A DNA stretch of 64,000 nucleotides from an uncultured Mogibacterium sp. (GTDB taxonomy: Bacteria; Bacillota; Clostridia; Peptostreptococcales; Anaerovoracaceae): positions 21,498-85,497 of the forward strand of contig NZ_CALISE010000017.1 in the NCBI RefSeq assembly GCF_938041965.1, read 5' to 3'. Each line of letters begins with the position of its first letter. The stretch's first letter is position 1. The notes beneath the pieces are model-generated. The model ran no database searches, was not told the origin of the DNA, and was given only the letters and a program-made list of their open reading frames with translations. Below, piece by piece: positions 1-8,003 of the stretch. Position numbers and translations under genes: made by a program.

Positions 1-902
1 GCACCATCAATATTTTCCTGTCTCAGTCTTTCGGCAACATCAGAGCATTCTGAACAGTCATGTGCAGTAATGTTATCAGAATCTATAATTTCTACATTAG
101 AATCCTCAACTCCTGGAAGGATTAGTTCCGGTTCCTCAATAATATTGTCTTTATTATCACAATTATCCAACGACTCATGGAATTCATCTGTGTCAGAATT
201 ATTATAAGCTTGGCGTTCTCCGATTTTCTTATCTTCAATTATTTTTCCGTCGTGTACAGTTATCTTTCGGGTAATAAAGTTCTCAACTTGTTCATAATTA
301 TGAGTTACTATTACTACCAGCTTTTCTTTAGAAATCTTGTGCAAAGTTTCAATAACCTTGGCTGCAGAAACTGTGTCCAAATTACCCGTCGGTTCATCTG
401 CAACTATAATAGGTGCATCTTTTGCAAGAGCACGAGCTATCGCTACTCGTTGCTTCTGTCCACCGGAAAGTCTAGATGCTTTAGTCTTTGTATACTCACC
501 TAGATCTACAAGTTCAATAAGCTCATTTACGCGATCTTTGCAATCGCCGCGTTTCATACCGCACATCAGCATCGAAAGCTCAATATTCTGATATACGGTA
601 TAACTATTAATCAGATTAAAATCTTGAAAAATATTTCCTATAAAATTCTTTCTATATCGCTCATATTCCTCTGTTTTGAAGGCGCTAGTATCCTGTCCAC
701 CAACAAACATCTCTCCTTCTTCATAAGTGTCTAGCCCAGAAATTACATTGAGCAAAGTGGATTTACCGCTTCCACTTTCTCCTGTAATAGCAACAAACTC
801 GCCCATATCAAAGGTAAGATCTACTCTGGATAATCCCGTACTAACAGTGTCTTTGTTGGTATAGTATTTAGACACCTTATGTAGCTCAATCATGTGTGAC
901 AT
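1..902 (-). CDS. ABC transporter ATP-binding protein, possibly fused to a permease (cut by window edge)
   Basis: Nucleotide-binding part of a LolD/MacB-type ABC transporter. Walker A GESGSGKST is at about residues 41-49, the signature LSGGQKQRVAIARAL near residue 145 and Walker B IIVADEPTGNLD shortly after, so the ATPase domain is complete. Beyond about residue 230 the frame continues some 70 residues as an acidic, Asp/Glu/Asn-rich stretch and leaves the window without a stop. That fits the one-chain ATPase-linker-FtsX proteins known in Clostridia, but no permease part is visible here. Start taken at the ATG at 900-902, with AGGAGG four bases upstream; an in-frame ATG at 891-893 is an alternative. 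Substrate unknown. Confidence 0.9.
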   Translation of the reverse strand, partial: MSHMIELHKVSKYYTNKDTVSTGLSRVDLTFDMGEFVAITGESGSGKSTLLNVISGLDTYEEGEMFVGGQDTSAFKTEEYERYRKNFIGNIFQDFNLINSYTVYQNIELSMLMCGMKRGDCKDRVNELIELVDLGEYTKTKASRLSGGQKQRVAIARALAKDAPIIVADEPTGNLDTVSAAKVIETLHKISKEKLVVIVTHNYEQVENFITRKITVHDGKIIEDKKIGERQAYNNSDTDEFHESLDNCDNKDNIIEEPELILPGVEDSNVEIIDSDNITAHDCSECSDVAERLRQENIDG

Positions 903-1094
903 ATGCTCCTCCTGTGTTCATAACTTAAACTAAAGAACACTCTTTCGTATAATCAGATTGTAAATGTGTTGGAATTAGTTTTCAACAACATTTATGTTCA
1001 TTAATACATTGCTAATAGATTATTAATAATTGACTTAATTTCTTAATTTACTTGGTAGATTAATAATTAATATTAAATAACATCCTTTCTGCAA

Positions 1095-1124
1095 TTGACT
1101 AGTTATTCTCACTCGCAGTATAAT
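1095..1124 (+). promoter_or_regulatory. Promoter of tRNA-Gly
   Basis: TTGACT (1095-1100), 18-base spacer, TATAAT (1119-1124). The expected transcription start is near 1131, about 20 bases before the mature tRNA. The rest of 903-1150 is AT-rich and shows no gene. Confidence 0.7.
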
Positions 1125-1150
1125 TACTTTATTCACCATAACATTTATCT

Positions 1151-1224
1151 GCAGGTGTAGTTTAATGGTAAAATTCGAGCTTCCCAAGCTTGCGTCGAGG
1201 GTTCGATTCCCTTCACCTGCTCCA
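1151..1224 (+). tRNA. tRNA-Gly (anticodon CCC)
   Basis: Full cloverleaf: acceptor GCAGGTG (1151-1157) pairs with CACCTGC (1214-1220). The anticodon stem CGAGC/GCTTG encloses the loop TTCCCAA, giving anticodon CCC at positions 34-36. The T arm is GAGGG/CCCTT with loop TTCGATT. The CCA end is encoded (1222-1224). The D arm AATGGT is typical of glycine tRNAs. It reads glycine GGG codons. It stands alone with its own promoter and terminator. Confidence 0.95.
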
Positions 1225-1227
1225 GAT

Positions 1228-1256
1228 AAAAACAGACGGTTCATCCGTCTGTTTTT
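1228..1256 (+). terminator. Intrinsic terminator of tRNA-Gly
   Basis: A 12-base stem (1228-1239 with 1245-1256) around a 5-base loop, beginning in an A run and ending in TTTTT. It can work in both directions. Confidence 0.85.
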
Positions 1257-1277
1257 GTACAGTTACAACATAATACA

Positions 1278-1315
1278 AAGAACAGTCCTCCTAGGGAACC
1301 TGTAGGACTGTTCTT
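1278..1315 (-). terminator. Terminator-like hairpin downstream of the 1351-1959 gene
   Basis: A 12-base perfect stem (1278-1289 with 1304-1315) around a 14-base loop. On the minus strand it follows the stop codon of the gene at 1351-1959 and ends in a T-rich stretch (TTCTTTGTATT). Confidence 0.6.
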
Positions 1316-1350
1316 ATGCTGTATTCAATTTATCTCGCTCTATCTAATCA

Positions 1351-1959
1351 TTAAGCTTTACTTTTTCTGAAATCTCTTCGCAAATCTCCGTGTACTCGCT
1401 TTACTATTTCACCATACGGATTCAAGATATCATCAATATCGAATTCATCGTACGGAAGCAAGCAGTAATAATCATCTACCGGAGTCGGTTCCGTCACACC
1501 CTTTCGAGTCTGAGCAGAAATCTTTCCCTTGCCAACTATATGCAGAACTTGAAATTCATCATCATATACAATTTCCTCGATATCATCGTCAGCGATAAAG
1601 AACGTATATACCGTCAGTTTCTCCTGATATATATAATAGATTCCTTCATCGCTCATCTCATATCTGACATTGAGCAGACCCTTGAACGGAGGATTACTAA
1701 TGCTATTCCTCTGTCTTCCAGCTATAAATATTATGAGCGCTGCCGCCCAAATCGACACATGCAGATACCACTGCGGCACACTCGTATTCTTAATAGTGTA
1801 GTACAGCATGCCAAGAATTATTCCGAGCCCAATTAAAAGTGTAACTCCCACTACACTGTTTTGCTTCCTTCGTGTTGGGTGAGCCTCCGCCCATCTATTA
1901 CAAAGCATCTTGACCAGCGGTAACTGGCAATAATATATATCGCGTTCGTTGTTATCCAT
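1351..1959 (-). CDS. Hypothetical two-helix membrane protein (YcxB-like architecture)
   Basis: 202 residues. A cytoplasmic N-terminus is followed by two membrane helices (about residues 36-55 and 62-80) joined by a short loop. A soluble domain of about 115 residues follows, rich in alternating hydrophobic and acidic strands (for example IADDDIEEIVYDD). Two close helices followed by a PH-like beta domain is the layout of YcxB-type proteins, but sequence identity to that family is not obvious, so this is only an architectural comparison. It is a single-gene unit between fumC and the tRNA, with its own downstream hairpin. Function unknown. Confidence 0.75.
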   Translation of the reverse strand: MDNNERDIYYCQLPLVKMLCNRWAEAHPTRRKQNSVVGVTLLIGLGIILGMLYYTIKNTSVPQWYLHVSIWAAALIIFIAGRQRNSISNPPFKGLLNVRYEMSDEGIYYIYQEKLTVYTFFIADDDIEEIVYDDEFQVLHIVGKGKISAQTRKGVTEPTPVDDYYCLLPYDEFDIDDILNPYGEIVKRVHGDLRRDFRKSKA

Positions 1960-2037
1960 ATCGACCTTTCTCTATATCTACATCTTGGTAAATCCCGAAT
2001 ATTCTCTAAATACTCTTATACTTAACCCCTGAAATCC

Positions 2038-3411
2038 TTACTTTTTCGCCCCAGTCATCGCCATGAGGTCTATCCACGCACCGTATTCTTCGGCGGTAAA
2101 TAGTCCGAGCGAAACACCCGCTTCACATAGCGTCGAATTGTCTGCATGCGCCTTCTTTGCAACCTTAGCAGCATTCTCGTATCCGATATGCAGATTAAGT
2201 GCGGCAACTACCATAAGCGAACGGTGTGCGTTTTCATCCATCTTTTCAGAATTCACTGTGATGCCTTTTACGCACTTTTCTTCAAGCGAAATTAGCGAAT
2301 CAGCTAGTAGATTCGCAGATTCTATAAATGCATCTATAAGCACTGGCATGAACACGTTGAGCTCAAAGTTACCCTGCGAGGCCGCTATTCCAACTACAGT
2401 GTCGTTGCCCATGACCCTTACAGCTACCATCGTCGCAGATTCAGTCTGAGTTGGGTTTACCTTACCTGGCATGATTGAACTTCCTGGTTCGTTCTCAGGA
2501 ATTAGAATCTCTCCGAGTCCACATCTAGGTCCGCTTGAGAGCCATCTGATATCATTGGCCATCTTCATCACATCAGCAGCAAGGGCCTTCAGTGCCCCAT
2601 GCGCAAATACATACGCATCCTTGGAGCTCAAGGAATGGAACTTATTAGGTGCTGTGATAAATTCTTTCTTAGTTAAGCTCGTCAGCGCTTCGGCAGCTCG
2701 CTCAGCAAATCCATCTGGTGCATTTAGCCCAGTGCCCACTGCTGTTCCACCGAGAGCGATCTCTCTTAATCCGTCGAGCGACTTTAGAATGTTATCGTAG
2801 TCGTGCTCGAGCATCGAACGCCATCCACTGACTTCCTGTCCAAAGGTCATCGGAACAGCATCCTGCAGATGAGTCCTTCCAGTCTTGATGACCTTCATGT
2901 ATTTCTGCTCAAGGGATTTGAGTGTCTCTATCATAGTGTTTAGCGCTGGTAATACTCTATCTTCAAGTGCAAATACTGACGCGATACTCATAGCAGTTGG
3001 GAATGTATCATTAGAGCTCTGAGACATATTGACATCATCATTTGGATGAAGTACCGCTACGCCAGCCATCTCCTTTGCACGTCCTGCAATGACCTCATTT
3101 ACATTCATGTTGGTCTGAGTACCACTGCCAGTCTGGTACACTACGAGCGGAAAGTTCTCATCTAGCTCACCGTTCAGAATCTGGTCGCATACTATCATTA
3201 TGTAAGAAGCCTTCTCAGGCGCAAGTCTGCCGAGATCCATATTGGCACAAGCAGCGGCATTTTTAAGGTATGCAAACGCGCGGATAATCTCAATCGGCAT
3301 ACGCTTACCAACCTTGAAGTTCATTGAACTGCGCTGTGTCTGTGCGCCCCACAGTTTATCTGACGGCACCTTTACTTCGCCCATCGTATCGTGTTCTATC
3401 CTATATTCCAT
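2038..3411 (-). CDS. fumC: Fumarate hydratase, class II
   Basis: Fumarase C reversibly hydrates fumarate to L-malate in the cytoplasm and, unlike class I fumarase, needs no oxygen-sensitive iron-sulfur cluster. The length of 457 residues is normal for the family. The superfamily signature GSSIMPGKVNPTQ is present near residue 315, the substrate-site segment SSNDTFPTA near 133, and TGRTHLQDAVP near 180. The start is the ATG at 3411 with GAGG six bases upstream. It appears as a single transcription unit; the structured RNA at 3439-3628 lies directly upstream on the same strand, so read-through from that RNA's promoter is possible. Confidence 0.97.
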   Translation of the reverse strand: MEYRIEHDTMGEVKVPSDKLWGAQTQRSSMNFKVGKRMPIEIIRAFAYLKNAAACANMDLGRLAPEKASYIMIVCDQILNGELDENFPLVVYQTGSGTQTNMNVNEVIAGRAKEMAGVAVLHPNDDVNMSQSSNDTFPTAMSIASVFALEDRVLPALNTMIETLKSLEQKYMKVIKTGRTHLQDAVPMTFGQEVSGWRSMLEHDYDNILKSLDGLREIALGGTAVGTGLNAPDGFAERAAEALTSLTKKEFITAPNKFHSLSSKDAYVFAHGALKALAADVMKMANDIRWLSSGPRCGLGEILIPENEPGSSIMPGKVNPTQTESATMVAVRVMGNDTVVGIAASQGNFELNVFMPVLIDAFIESANLLADSLISLEEKCVKGITVNSEKMDENAHRSLMVVAALNLHIGYENAAKVAKKAHADNSTLCEAGVSLGLFTAEEYGAWIDLMAMTGAKK

Positions 3412-3438
3412 TTAGGCCTCTTTTCGAATTAATAGTAG

Positions 3439-3628
3439 AAAAATAGAGGATAGGCAATGCCACTCGACCTGGTCTTTGACCCCACACTTGCCTTGACCCG
3501 AGTTTCCCGGAGGACTTACTTCTAAGCTACGCCATGATCACTGCCGTCTCCGCAGCAGCTTACGTGGATCCCTTTGCCCGTAGCTAGCTTGGACTTTCAA
3601 CCACGAACATGACCTTGCCATATCCTAC
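3439..3628 (-). ncRNA. Structured RNA, candidate 6S RNA (ssrS)
   Basis: A 190-nt rod-like element on the minus strand. The ends pair (TAGGATA near 3627 with TATCCTCTA near 3448, then GGCAA with TTGCC). There is an unpaired middle region of about 35 bases per side, with a small hairpin (CCGGG/CTCGG) on the 3' side. An apical rod is closed by AGCTACG/CGTAGCT and topped by CTGC/GCAG. An A/T tail after the stem gives TTTTT on the transcript. A weak promoter (TTTGTA, 18, TATTCT at 3634-3639) precedes it. Long closing stem, central bubble and apical stem at about 190 nt is the 6S RNA plan, which sequesters RNA polymerase. No conserved base motif proves it, and a fumC leader remains possible. Confidence 0.5.
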
Positions 3629-3655
3629 TTGCTAGAATACCATTTTAAACACGGG

Positions 3656-3677
3656 TTTACAAACAACATTTATATTG
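3656..3677. repeat. Left copy of a 22-bp direct repeat flanking the accessory island
   Basis: Matches 9286-9307 at 20 of 22 positions (core AAACARCATTTATATTG) in the same orientation. It lies at the edge where housekeeping sequence ends and the AT-rich island begins, and it overlaps the -35 region proposed for the 6S-like RNA. See the right copy on the 3' end of comF. Confidence 0.6.
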
Positions 3678-3737
3678 TAGTAATTCACTGCATCTATCCA
3701 TTTATTGATTTCTCCTAGTCACAGAAAACATATTTGT

Positions 3738-4015
3738 TTATTTGCACCCTCTTGTCCATCTAAAAACCTTTAGCTCTTTTGGGATTACACACGTTGTATC
3801 TTTAAACACCCATTGCAGATCAGATATTTCTAGTTCATCAATATTAATCGCATTCTTTTTAACTTGCTCGGTTTCGCCAATCCAGTTTTACCATAGCTCC
3901 ACAATTTCATTTTCGAACATGGCATTTTTTTACGTAATTAAGTAAGTCTAGCTCAACTCTCGAAAAGTCCATTCCAATCTGCACCTGCTTTATTTCCGGA
4001 AGATTTATAAATGTT
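3738..4015 (-). pseudogene. Decayed gene fragment, family unknown
   Basis: Protein-like sequence on the minus strand in two frames. One frame reads INLPEIKQVQIGMDFSRVEL and continues to about 3920. A second frame then takes over with MFENEIVELW, a stop codon, and NWIGETEQVKKNAINIDEL, down to a stop at 3738-3740. The frame change near the A7 run at about 3926 and the in-frame stop mark it as broken. I do not recognise the family. It sits just inside the left island repeat, downstream of the third TRD frame. Confidence 0.4.
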
Positions 4016-4022
4016 CAACTTG

Positions 4023-4532
4023 TTATTGCAATTTTCGATCTTTTAATAAATCTATTATTTGCTTCATTTCTTTTGCTTTCATGTAGTTTTCGATAGCCAT
4101 ATAATTTATAGTATCTTTCTTGTCTACAGGCAATATAATCTTTTGCCTTTTTAATCTCCCTGTACCCATTTTATATCCATAACCATACTTTTCTTTTTGT
4201 CTTGTAATGGCATTTGATATAAAAATAGAAATGTATTTATTATTTATAATAGGTCTCAATTTCCTAGTGTCATTTCCATACAAAGCTTCATATGGATGAT
4301 AGAAAGAGTATCCAACAGATCCATTACGATTAACTGAAATACACCCTGCTTCCTTTGTTGAATTGGTATTTGAAACAAAATAGCCAATGCCATTATTATT
4401 TGCAGTAGCCGTAATGTATGGTACTTTTCCCTCCACTCTTTCTCTTTCATAAATATCTCTACCGGGTAAAATCTCAGTCACATCTTCGACAAAAAACTCT
4501 TTCCACTCCGACTCAGCAAAATGGTTATGCAT
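4023..4532 (-). CDS. Third target-recognition domain (half specificity subunit) of the BcgI-like system
   Basis: 169 residues with the same plan as each half of the specificity subunit upstream. It starts with SEWKEFFVEDV (compare VEWGEFFVSDI), has VPYITATANNNGIGYF (compare TPYISSTSLNNGVDNF) and a GSVG motif, and ends in the helix MAIENYMKAKEMKQ. It is one target-recognition domain plus dimerising helix. The ATG at 4530-4532 overlaps the upstream stop (TAATG), and the preceding bases are a (TA)7 run with no ribosome site. It would therefore be made by translational coupling, or as part of a fusion when the repeat changes length. Alone, it may act as an alternative DNA-specificity module. Confidence 0.75.
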   Translation of the reverse strand: MHNHFAESEWKEFFVEDVTEILPGRDIYERERVEGKVPYITATANNNGIGYFVSNTNSTKEAGCISVNRNGSVGYSFYHPYEALYGNDTRKLRPIINNKYISIFISNAITRQKEKYGYGYKMGTGRLKRQKIILPVDKKDTINYMAIENYMKAKEMKQIIDLLKDRKLQ

Positions 4533-5602
4533 TATATATATATATATTTGTCAAGGTATTTAAGAACATTTTTTATCTGTTTTTGCTCAATATTTTTTAT
4601 GAAATTTTCCATGTACATCCAGTTTGGATAGCCATTTTCATCTATCGGCAAAAGGAGTTTTTCTCTTTTGATTCTTGTGTCATTTATCTCTCTGTTGAAA
4701 GAATATTTTTCTTTCATTCTCCCCAAAATAACGGAAATAAACTTATAAACCATATCGTTCCCGTTTGGTAACTTCAAAGAAGTTACATGATCACTAGCGA
4801 TATATTCGTAATTGTGATAGAAACAGGCACCAACACTTCCACTATTTGCAAGAGTTAAATTGTGGTCTGATTTTCTAACATCTTCAATGTTACCAATGAA
4901 ATTATCTACACCGTTGTTCAAAGATGTAGAAGAAATATATGGTGTCTCTCCATCCATCTGCCTTGCTTTAGTTAATCGCTTTCCCCTTTGAACGACATCA
5001 AATATATCCGAAACAAAAAATTCGCCCCACTCTACATCTTTAAGAACTTCAGGGCAAATAACCATGTCAAGCAATCTATTCTTACAATATTCTCTTAAAT
5101 TGTTCCTTTGTTTATCCTCTCTTTCCTTGATGTATTCCTCCATAAAGTGCCAATTAGGATTATTCTTTTCATCTATAGGAAGCATTACGTATCTATTTTT
5201 AAACCGAGTTCCTGTTAGACCTTTTCCATATCCAAATCCACATCCTTTAATACTTTGTCTAAAAACCTGAACAAGAAATAATCCAACTTCTCTAGTGATT
5301 TTATTGTTACTTATGCAATACATCTTGTTTCCCGAAACATAATCAACACCTTGAAAAAAGAAATCTGCATTTTCCGCACCAAGAGAAATTGTGTTTTTAG
5401 GATTTTTTTCATAATTTGCATCAACAATTAAATCCTCAAGCCCATTATTCATAGATGTTCTCGTAACATACGGAATCCCTTTTGATGATATAGTGAGATT
5501 TGCTTTGTGGTATGGTTTTGAATTACTAACCTTAAATACTCCCTTGTTTCCTCCAACCTTAAACTCTCCCCATTCAACATCGTTTAAATGATACTTATAC
5601 AT
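4532..5602 (-). CDS. Specificity (S/B) subunit of a BcgI-like restriction-modification system
   Basis: DNA-recognition subunit with two target-recognition domains, each opening with the same motif VEWGEF (about residues 9 and 189) and each ending in a charged helix (MEEYIKEREDKQRN; MENFIKNIEQKQIK). Each half is expected to read one half of a split target and to dock on the methylase. The length, about 356 residues, is close to BcgI subunit B (341). The methylase gene ends inside its start region. I prefer the ATG at 5602, with an 8-base overlap; an ATG at 5614 in the same frame lies right beside GAGG, too close to use it. The stop forms part of the TAATG overlap with the next frame. Confidence 0.85.
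   Translation of the reverse strand: MYKYHLNDVEWGEFKVGGNKGVFKVSNSKPYHKANLTISSKGIPYVTRTSMNNGLEDLIVDANYEKNPKNTISLGAENADFFFQGVDYVSGNKMYCISNNKITREVGLFLVQVFRQSIKGCGFGYGKGLTGTRFKNRYVMLPIDEKNNPNWHFMEEYIKEREDKQRNNLREYCKNRLLDMVICPEVLKDVEWGEFFVSDIFDVVQRGKRLTKARQMDGETPYISSTSLNNGVDNFIGNIEDVRKSDHNLTLANSGSVGACFYHNYEYIASDHVTSLKLPNGNDMVYKFISVILGRMKEKYSFNREINDTRIKREKLLLPIDENGYPNWMYMENFIKNIEQKQIKNVLKYLDKYIYI
4533..4546. repeat. (TA)7 microsatellite at the specificity-gene/third-TRD junction
   Basis: Seven TA units on the minus strand immediately before the ATG of the third TRD frame. They encode the last residues of the specificity subunit (YIYI) and most of its stop codon. With six units the reading frame runs on without a stop into the downstream frame; nine units would do the same. 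Dinucleotide repeats of this length are classic slippage sites. Confidence 0.85.
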
Positions 5603-7565
5603 AATCAACACCATCCTCTGCTACTTTTAGAGCTTGTTCACTATCTGTATCACGTTCTTCATCCATACCAAAAAGGTATCCACGACCATGAGTAATCATA
5701 TTCACTTCAAAGGTCAAATAGTCTGCGATAGTTTTTTCAAAATCTTCATCACTTGGTATTTCATCATTAAAATAATAGAAGGAATGCAGCCACTCATCTG
5801 TGGCTTCTACAGTAGTAGAAACACAGAATTTTGTTGGTGATTCTATCTCATCATTCCAAACATCAAGAAGATGTTGCTTTTTATCTTTAGCACTTCCATC
5901 ATCAATCAGCCCTATATGTTTGCTTACAATATAACCGTCATTTTCAAAATTTATAAACTTAGCTTTCTTAGTCTTGCTATGAGATATGCCTGCTGTAAAA
6001 ATACCAATACAAGGGTTTGTTCCTACTCCATAAAAAGTATTCTTATTAAGCGTTATAATACCTTCAAGCGTATGATTTTTTAGCATTTTAACCTTGAGAT
6101 TTTGCTCATCCTTCGTTTTTCCTGTAAAAGTCGATTGCGGCACAATTACAGCAACTTTAGCCCCCTCTGCTAAACTTTCTAATAAATGATTTACAAAGTT
6201 TATTTCATATAACTCAGGATTTTGTTTAGAACCCTGAGAATATGGCGGATTCATCATTCCTATTGTACAACCTTTAAGTTGTATCTTACTTGGATTTTGT
6301 GCTAAAAAATCTTGATTTTCCAAATTGCTCTTTCCGTCACCGCGTAAAATCATATTTGTCGTTGCAATTGTAAACATGTATGGTTGCTCTTCAATGCCAA
6401 ATAGTCTGTTTTTCCTAATTTCTATCTGTTCAGTTTCATCTTCCGTCTTTGACAGCATCTGGTGCATGGCGGCAATTAAGAATCCTGCCGTACCACAACA
6501 AGGATCCAACACCTTATCTGTTGGCTTTATATCAAGTAAGTCACAGAACAAATCTGTAATATGTCTTGGAGTTAATATAATACCTAAGCTCTGTCCATCC
6601 CCACCTGAATAAGACATAAATTCACCATAAAATCTACCAATATAATCTTCTGTCGATGAACTATATTTTATATTTGTAAATATGCTGTTATATAGAACCT
6701 CCGTAAAATATCTAAGTGGAGTTTTTCCAAGACTGGAATTTTTTTCATTAATTTTATTATTATCTTTTATGATATTAAATTGGTTAAGAAGCTTGTCTCT
6801 TTTAACTTCAGGACTAACATTTGCTCTTTTCAAGTTATCTTCTATTGCTTTATATATTTTTGAACCATCAGTCCTTATTTTATCGCCAATCAAATCGGAT
6901 ATATCAAAATTTTTATGTTCAATTTCGGATAAGGCAAGTAATATTCCAGAAACAACCAAAGGCTTATTCTTATCTTCTAAATTTCCGTAATTTCTTAAAT
7001 CTTCATGAAGGGAACGAGCAACTTTTAACAATTCTTCTGTCTTTAGTTCATCATTAGTTTTGACTTCTAATATTTCTCTTTCGTAATATTCATTTATGTT
7101 ATCCGTACTGAAAGAGATAAAAGTTTCAACATCGTCAAGTTCCTTATATCCACCTCTCTCGTCAATAAATAAAGGGGATATTCTGTGATTTTTTTCATTA
7201 CCACTTACACCAATTGCGATTATTTTTTTATAAGTTGTGTTTTTTGCTAAATGCTTTCCATAAAACAAAGCTCCGTTCACAGCATAATCTGTAACCGACT
7301 TAACATCTTCAGCAATCAAATCCTTATCGTTTCTATTGATATGTTTATTCAAGCTCGCTTTATCTTCAATTACAATTAGAAAATCACTTATTACACCAAC
7401 ATATTCAGGGAACCCAACATTTCCTGTACCCTTCTTGGACGCAGTTGCCAACGCTTCATCTATTTCTTTTATATTGCTTCCCTGTGCAGAAAAATCATCT
7501 TGCGCACCAATTTCTTTCAGCATGTCATATACCCAAAGATCTGTCATTATTTCCTTCTTAGCCAT
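5595..7565 (-). CDS. Fused endonuclease-N6-adenine methylase (A subunit) of a BcgI-like type IIB restriction-modification system
   Basis: 656 residues combining cutting and methylation. Residues 1-160 look like a PD-(D/E)XK nuclease: GFPEYVG at 51-57, D61, and E67-D-K69 inside a hydrophobic strand (DFLIVIEDK), followed by a helix rich in YA/YG. Residues 280-650 are an N6-adenine methylase, with motif I DPCCGTAGF at 354-362 and catalytic NPPY at 439-442. No separate HsdR-type translocase gene is present. A subunit of this size plus a two-TRD partner matches BcgI (637 + 341 residues), which cuts on both sides of its site. Ribosome site GGAGG is eight bases before the ATG; it overlaps the regulator gene by eight bases. 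Confidence 0.85.
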   Translation of the reverse strand: MAKKEIMTDLWVYDMLKEIGAQDDFSAQGSNIKEIDEALATASKKGTGNVGFPEYVGVISDFLIVIEDKASLNKHINRNDKDLIAEDVKSVTDYAVNGALFYGKHLAKNTTYKKIIAIGVSGNEKNHRISPLFIDERGGYKELDDVETFISFSTDNINEYYEREILEVKTNDELKTEELLKVARSLHEDLRNYGNLEDKNKPLVVSGILLALSEIEHKNFDISDLIGDKIRTDGSKIYKAIEDNLKRANVSPEVKRDKLLNQFNIIKDNNKINEKNSSLGKTPLRYFTEVLYNSIFTNIKYSSSTEDYIGRFYGEFMSYSGGDGQSLGIILTPRHITDLFCDLLDIKPTDKVLDPCCGTAGFLIAAMHQMLSKTEDETEQIEIRKNRLFGIEEQPYMFTIATTNMILRGDGKSNLENQDFLAQNPSKIQLKGCTIGMMNPPYSQGSKQNPELYEINFVNHLLESLAEGAKVAVIVPQSTFTGKTKDEQNLKVKMLKNHTLEGIITLNKNTFYGVGTNPCIGIFTAGISHSKTKKAKFINFENDGYIVSKHIGLIDDGSAKDKKQHLLDVWNDEIESPTKFCVSTTVEATDEWLHSFYYFNDEIPSDEDFEKTIADYLTFEVNMITHGRGYLFGMDEERDTDSEQALKVAEDGVDYV

Positions 7566-7983
7566 TATCTATTTCCTCCACATAAGCAAGATTCTCTTCA
7601 GCAAAACTTTCTAATAATTTATTAAGCTGATAAGTTTGAGTTCTCGTTAATTTGCATTTATTTTTTCTAATCGATTCAAAGACCTCATCATTCTCAATTA
7701 TAAATTCACATATATCTGGCGGTGGTGTCCCTCGAATTTGCGAATATAAATAATCCATTCTTCCTCGATCTTCATAACTTGGTTTCAACAATAGGATTAT
7801 ATTTTTATAAACTTCAGGACTCGGAGCATTTATTCCGTCTTCAATATATTTAAGGTTTGAGTTTGGCAGGTCTATAGCTTTTGCAAGTCCACGTTGACTC
7901 TCTCCTTTTGCTTTGCGATTAAATTTTATTAACTGTCCAAGCTCTTCTTTCAGCTCTTTTTTATTATCTATTTCTCGATTCAA
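7558..7983 (-). CDS. HTH (XRE-type) regulator of the restriction-modification operon
   Basis: 141 residues. An N-terminal helix-turn-helix of the XRE/Cro type (QRGLAKAIDLPNSNLKYIED, about residues 29-48) is followed by a helical tail. The start is taken at TTG 7981-7983, because AGGAGG lies six bases before it and an ATG at 8022 in the same frame would sit at the predicted transcription start, leaving no leader. It is the first gene of an operon with the methylase and specificity genes, with overlapping ends. Its place and the operator ahead of it suggest a controller (C-protein-like) that times methylase and nuclease expression; that role is inferred. Confidence 0.8.
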   Translation of the reverse strand: MNREIDNKKELKEELGQLIKFNRKAKGESQRGLAKAIDLPNSNLKYIEDGINAPSPEVYKNIILLLKPSYEDRGRMDYLYSQIRGTPPPDICEFIIENDEVFESIRKNKCKLTRTQTYQLNKLLESFAEENLAYVEEIDNG

Positions 7984-8003
7984 AATGCTCCTCCTTTCTT
8001 TTT

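Noticed and set aside
1035..1244. Minus-strand 69-codon frame across the tRNA
   Set aside because: It covers the tRNA-Gly gene and its promoter and has no ribosome site.
3439..3628. RNase P RNA, tmRNA, T-box or common riboswitch upstream of fumC
   Set aside because: None of the conserved cores (for example GAGGAAAGUCC of RNase P, the T-box bulge UGGN region, cobalamin or lysine cores) is present; 190 nt is too short for RNase P RNA or tmRNA.
5595..7565. Classical type I restriction-modification (hsdM/hsdS)
   Set aside because: No hsdR is present in the island, and the methylase has its own nuclease-like N-terminal region; BcgI-like fits better.
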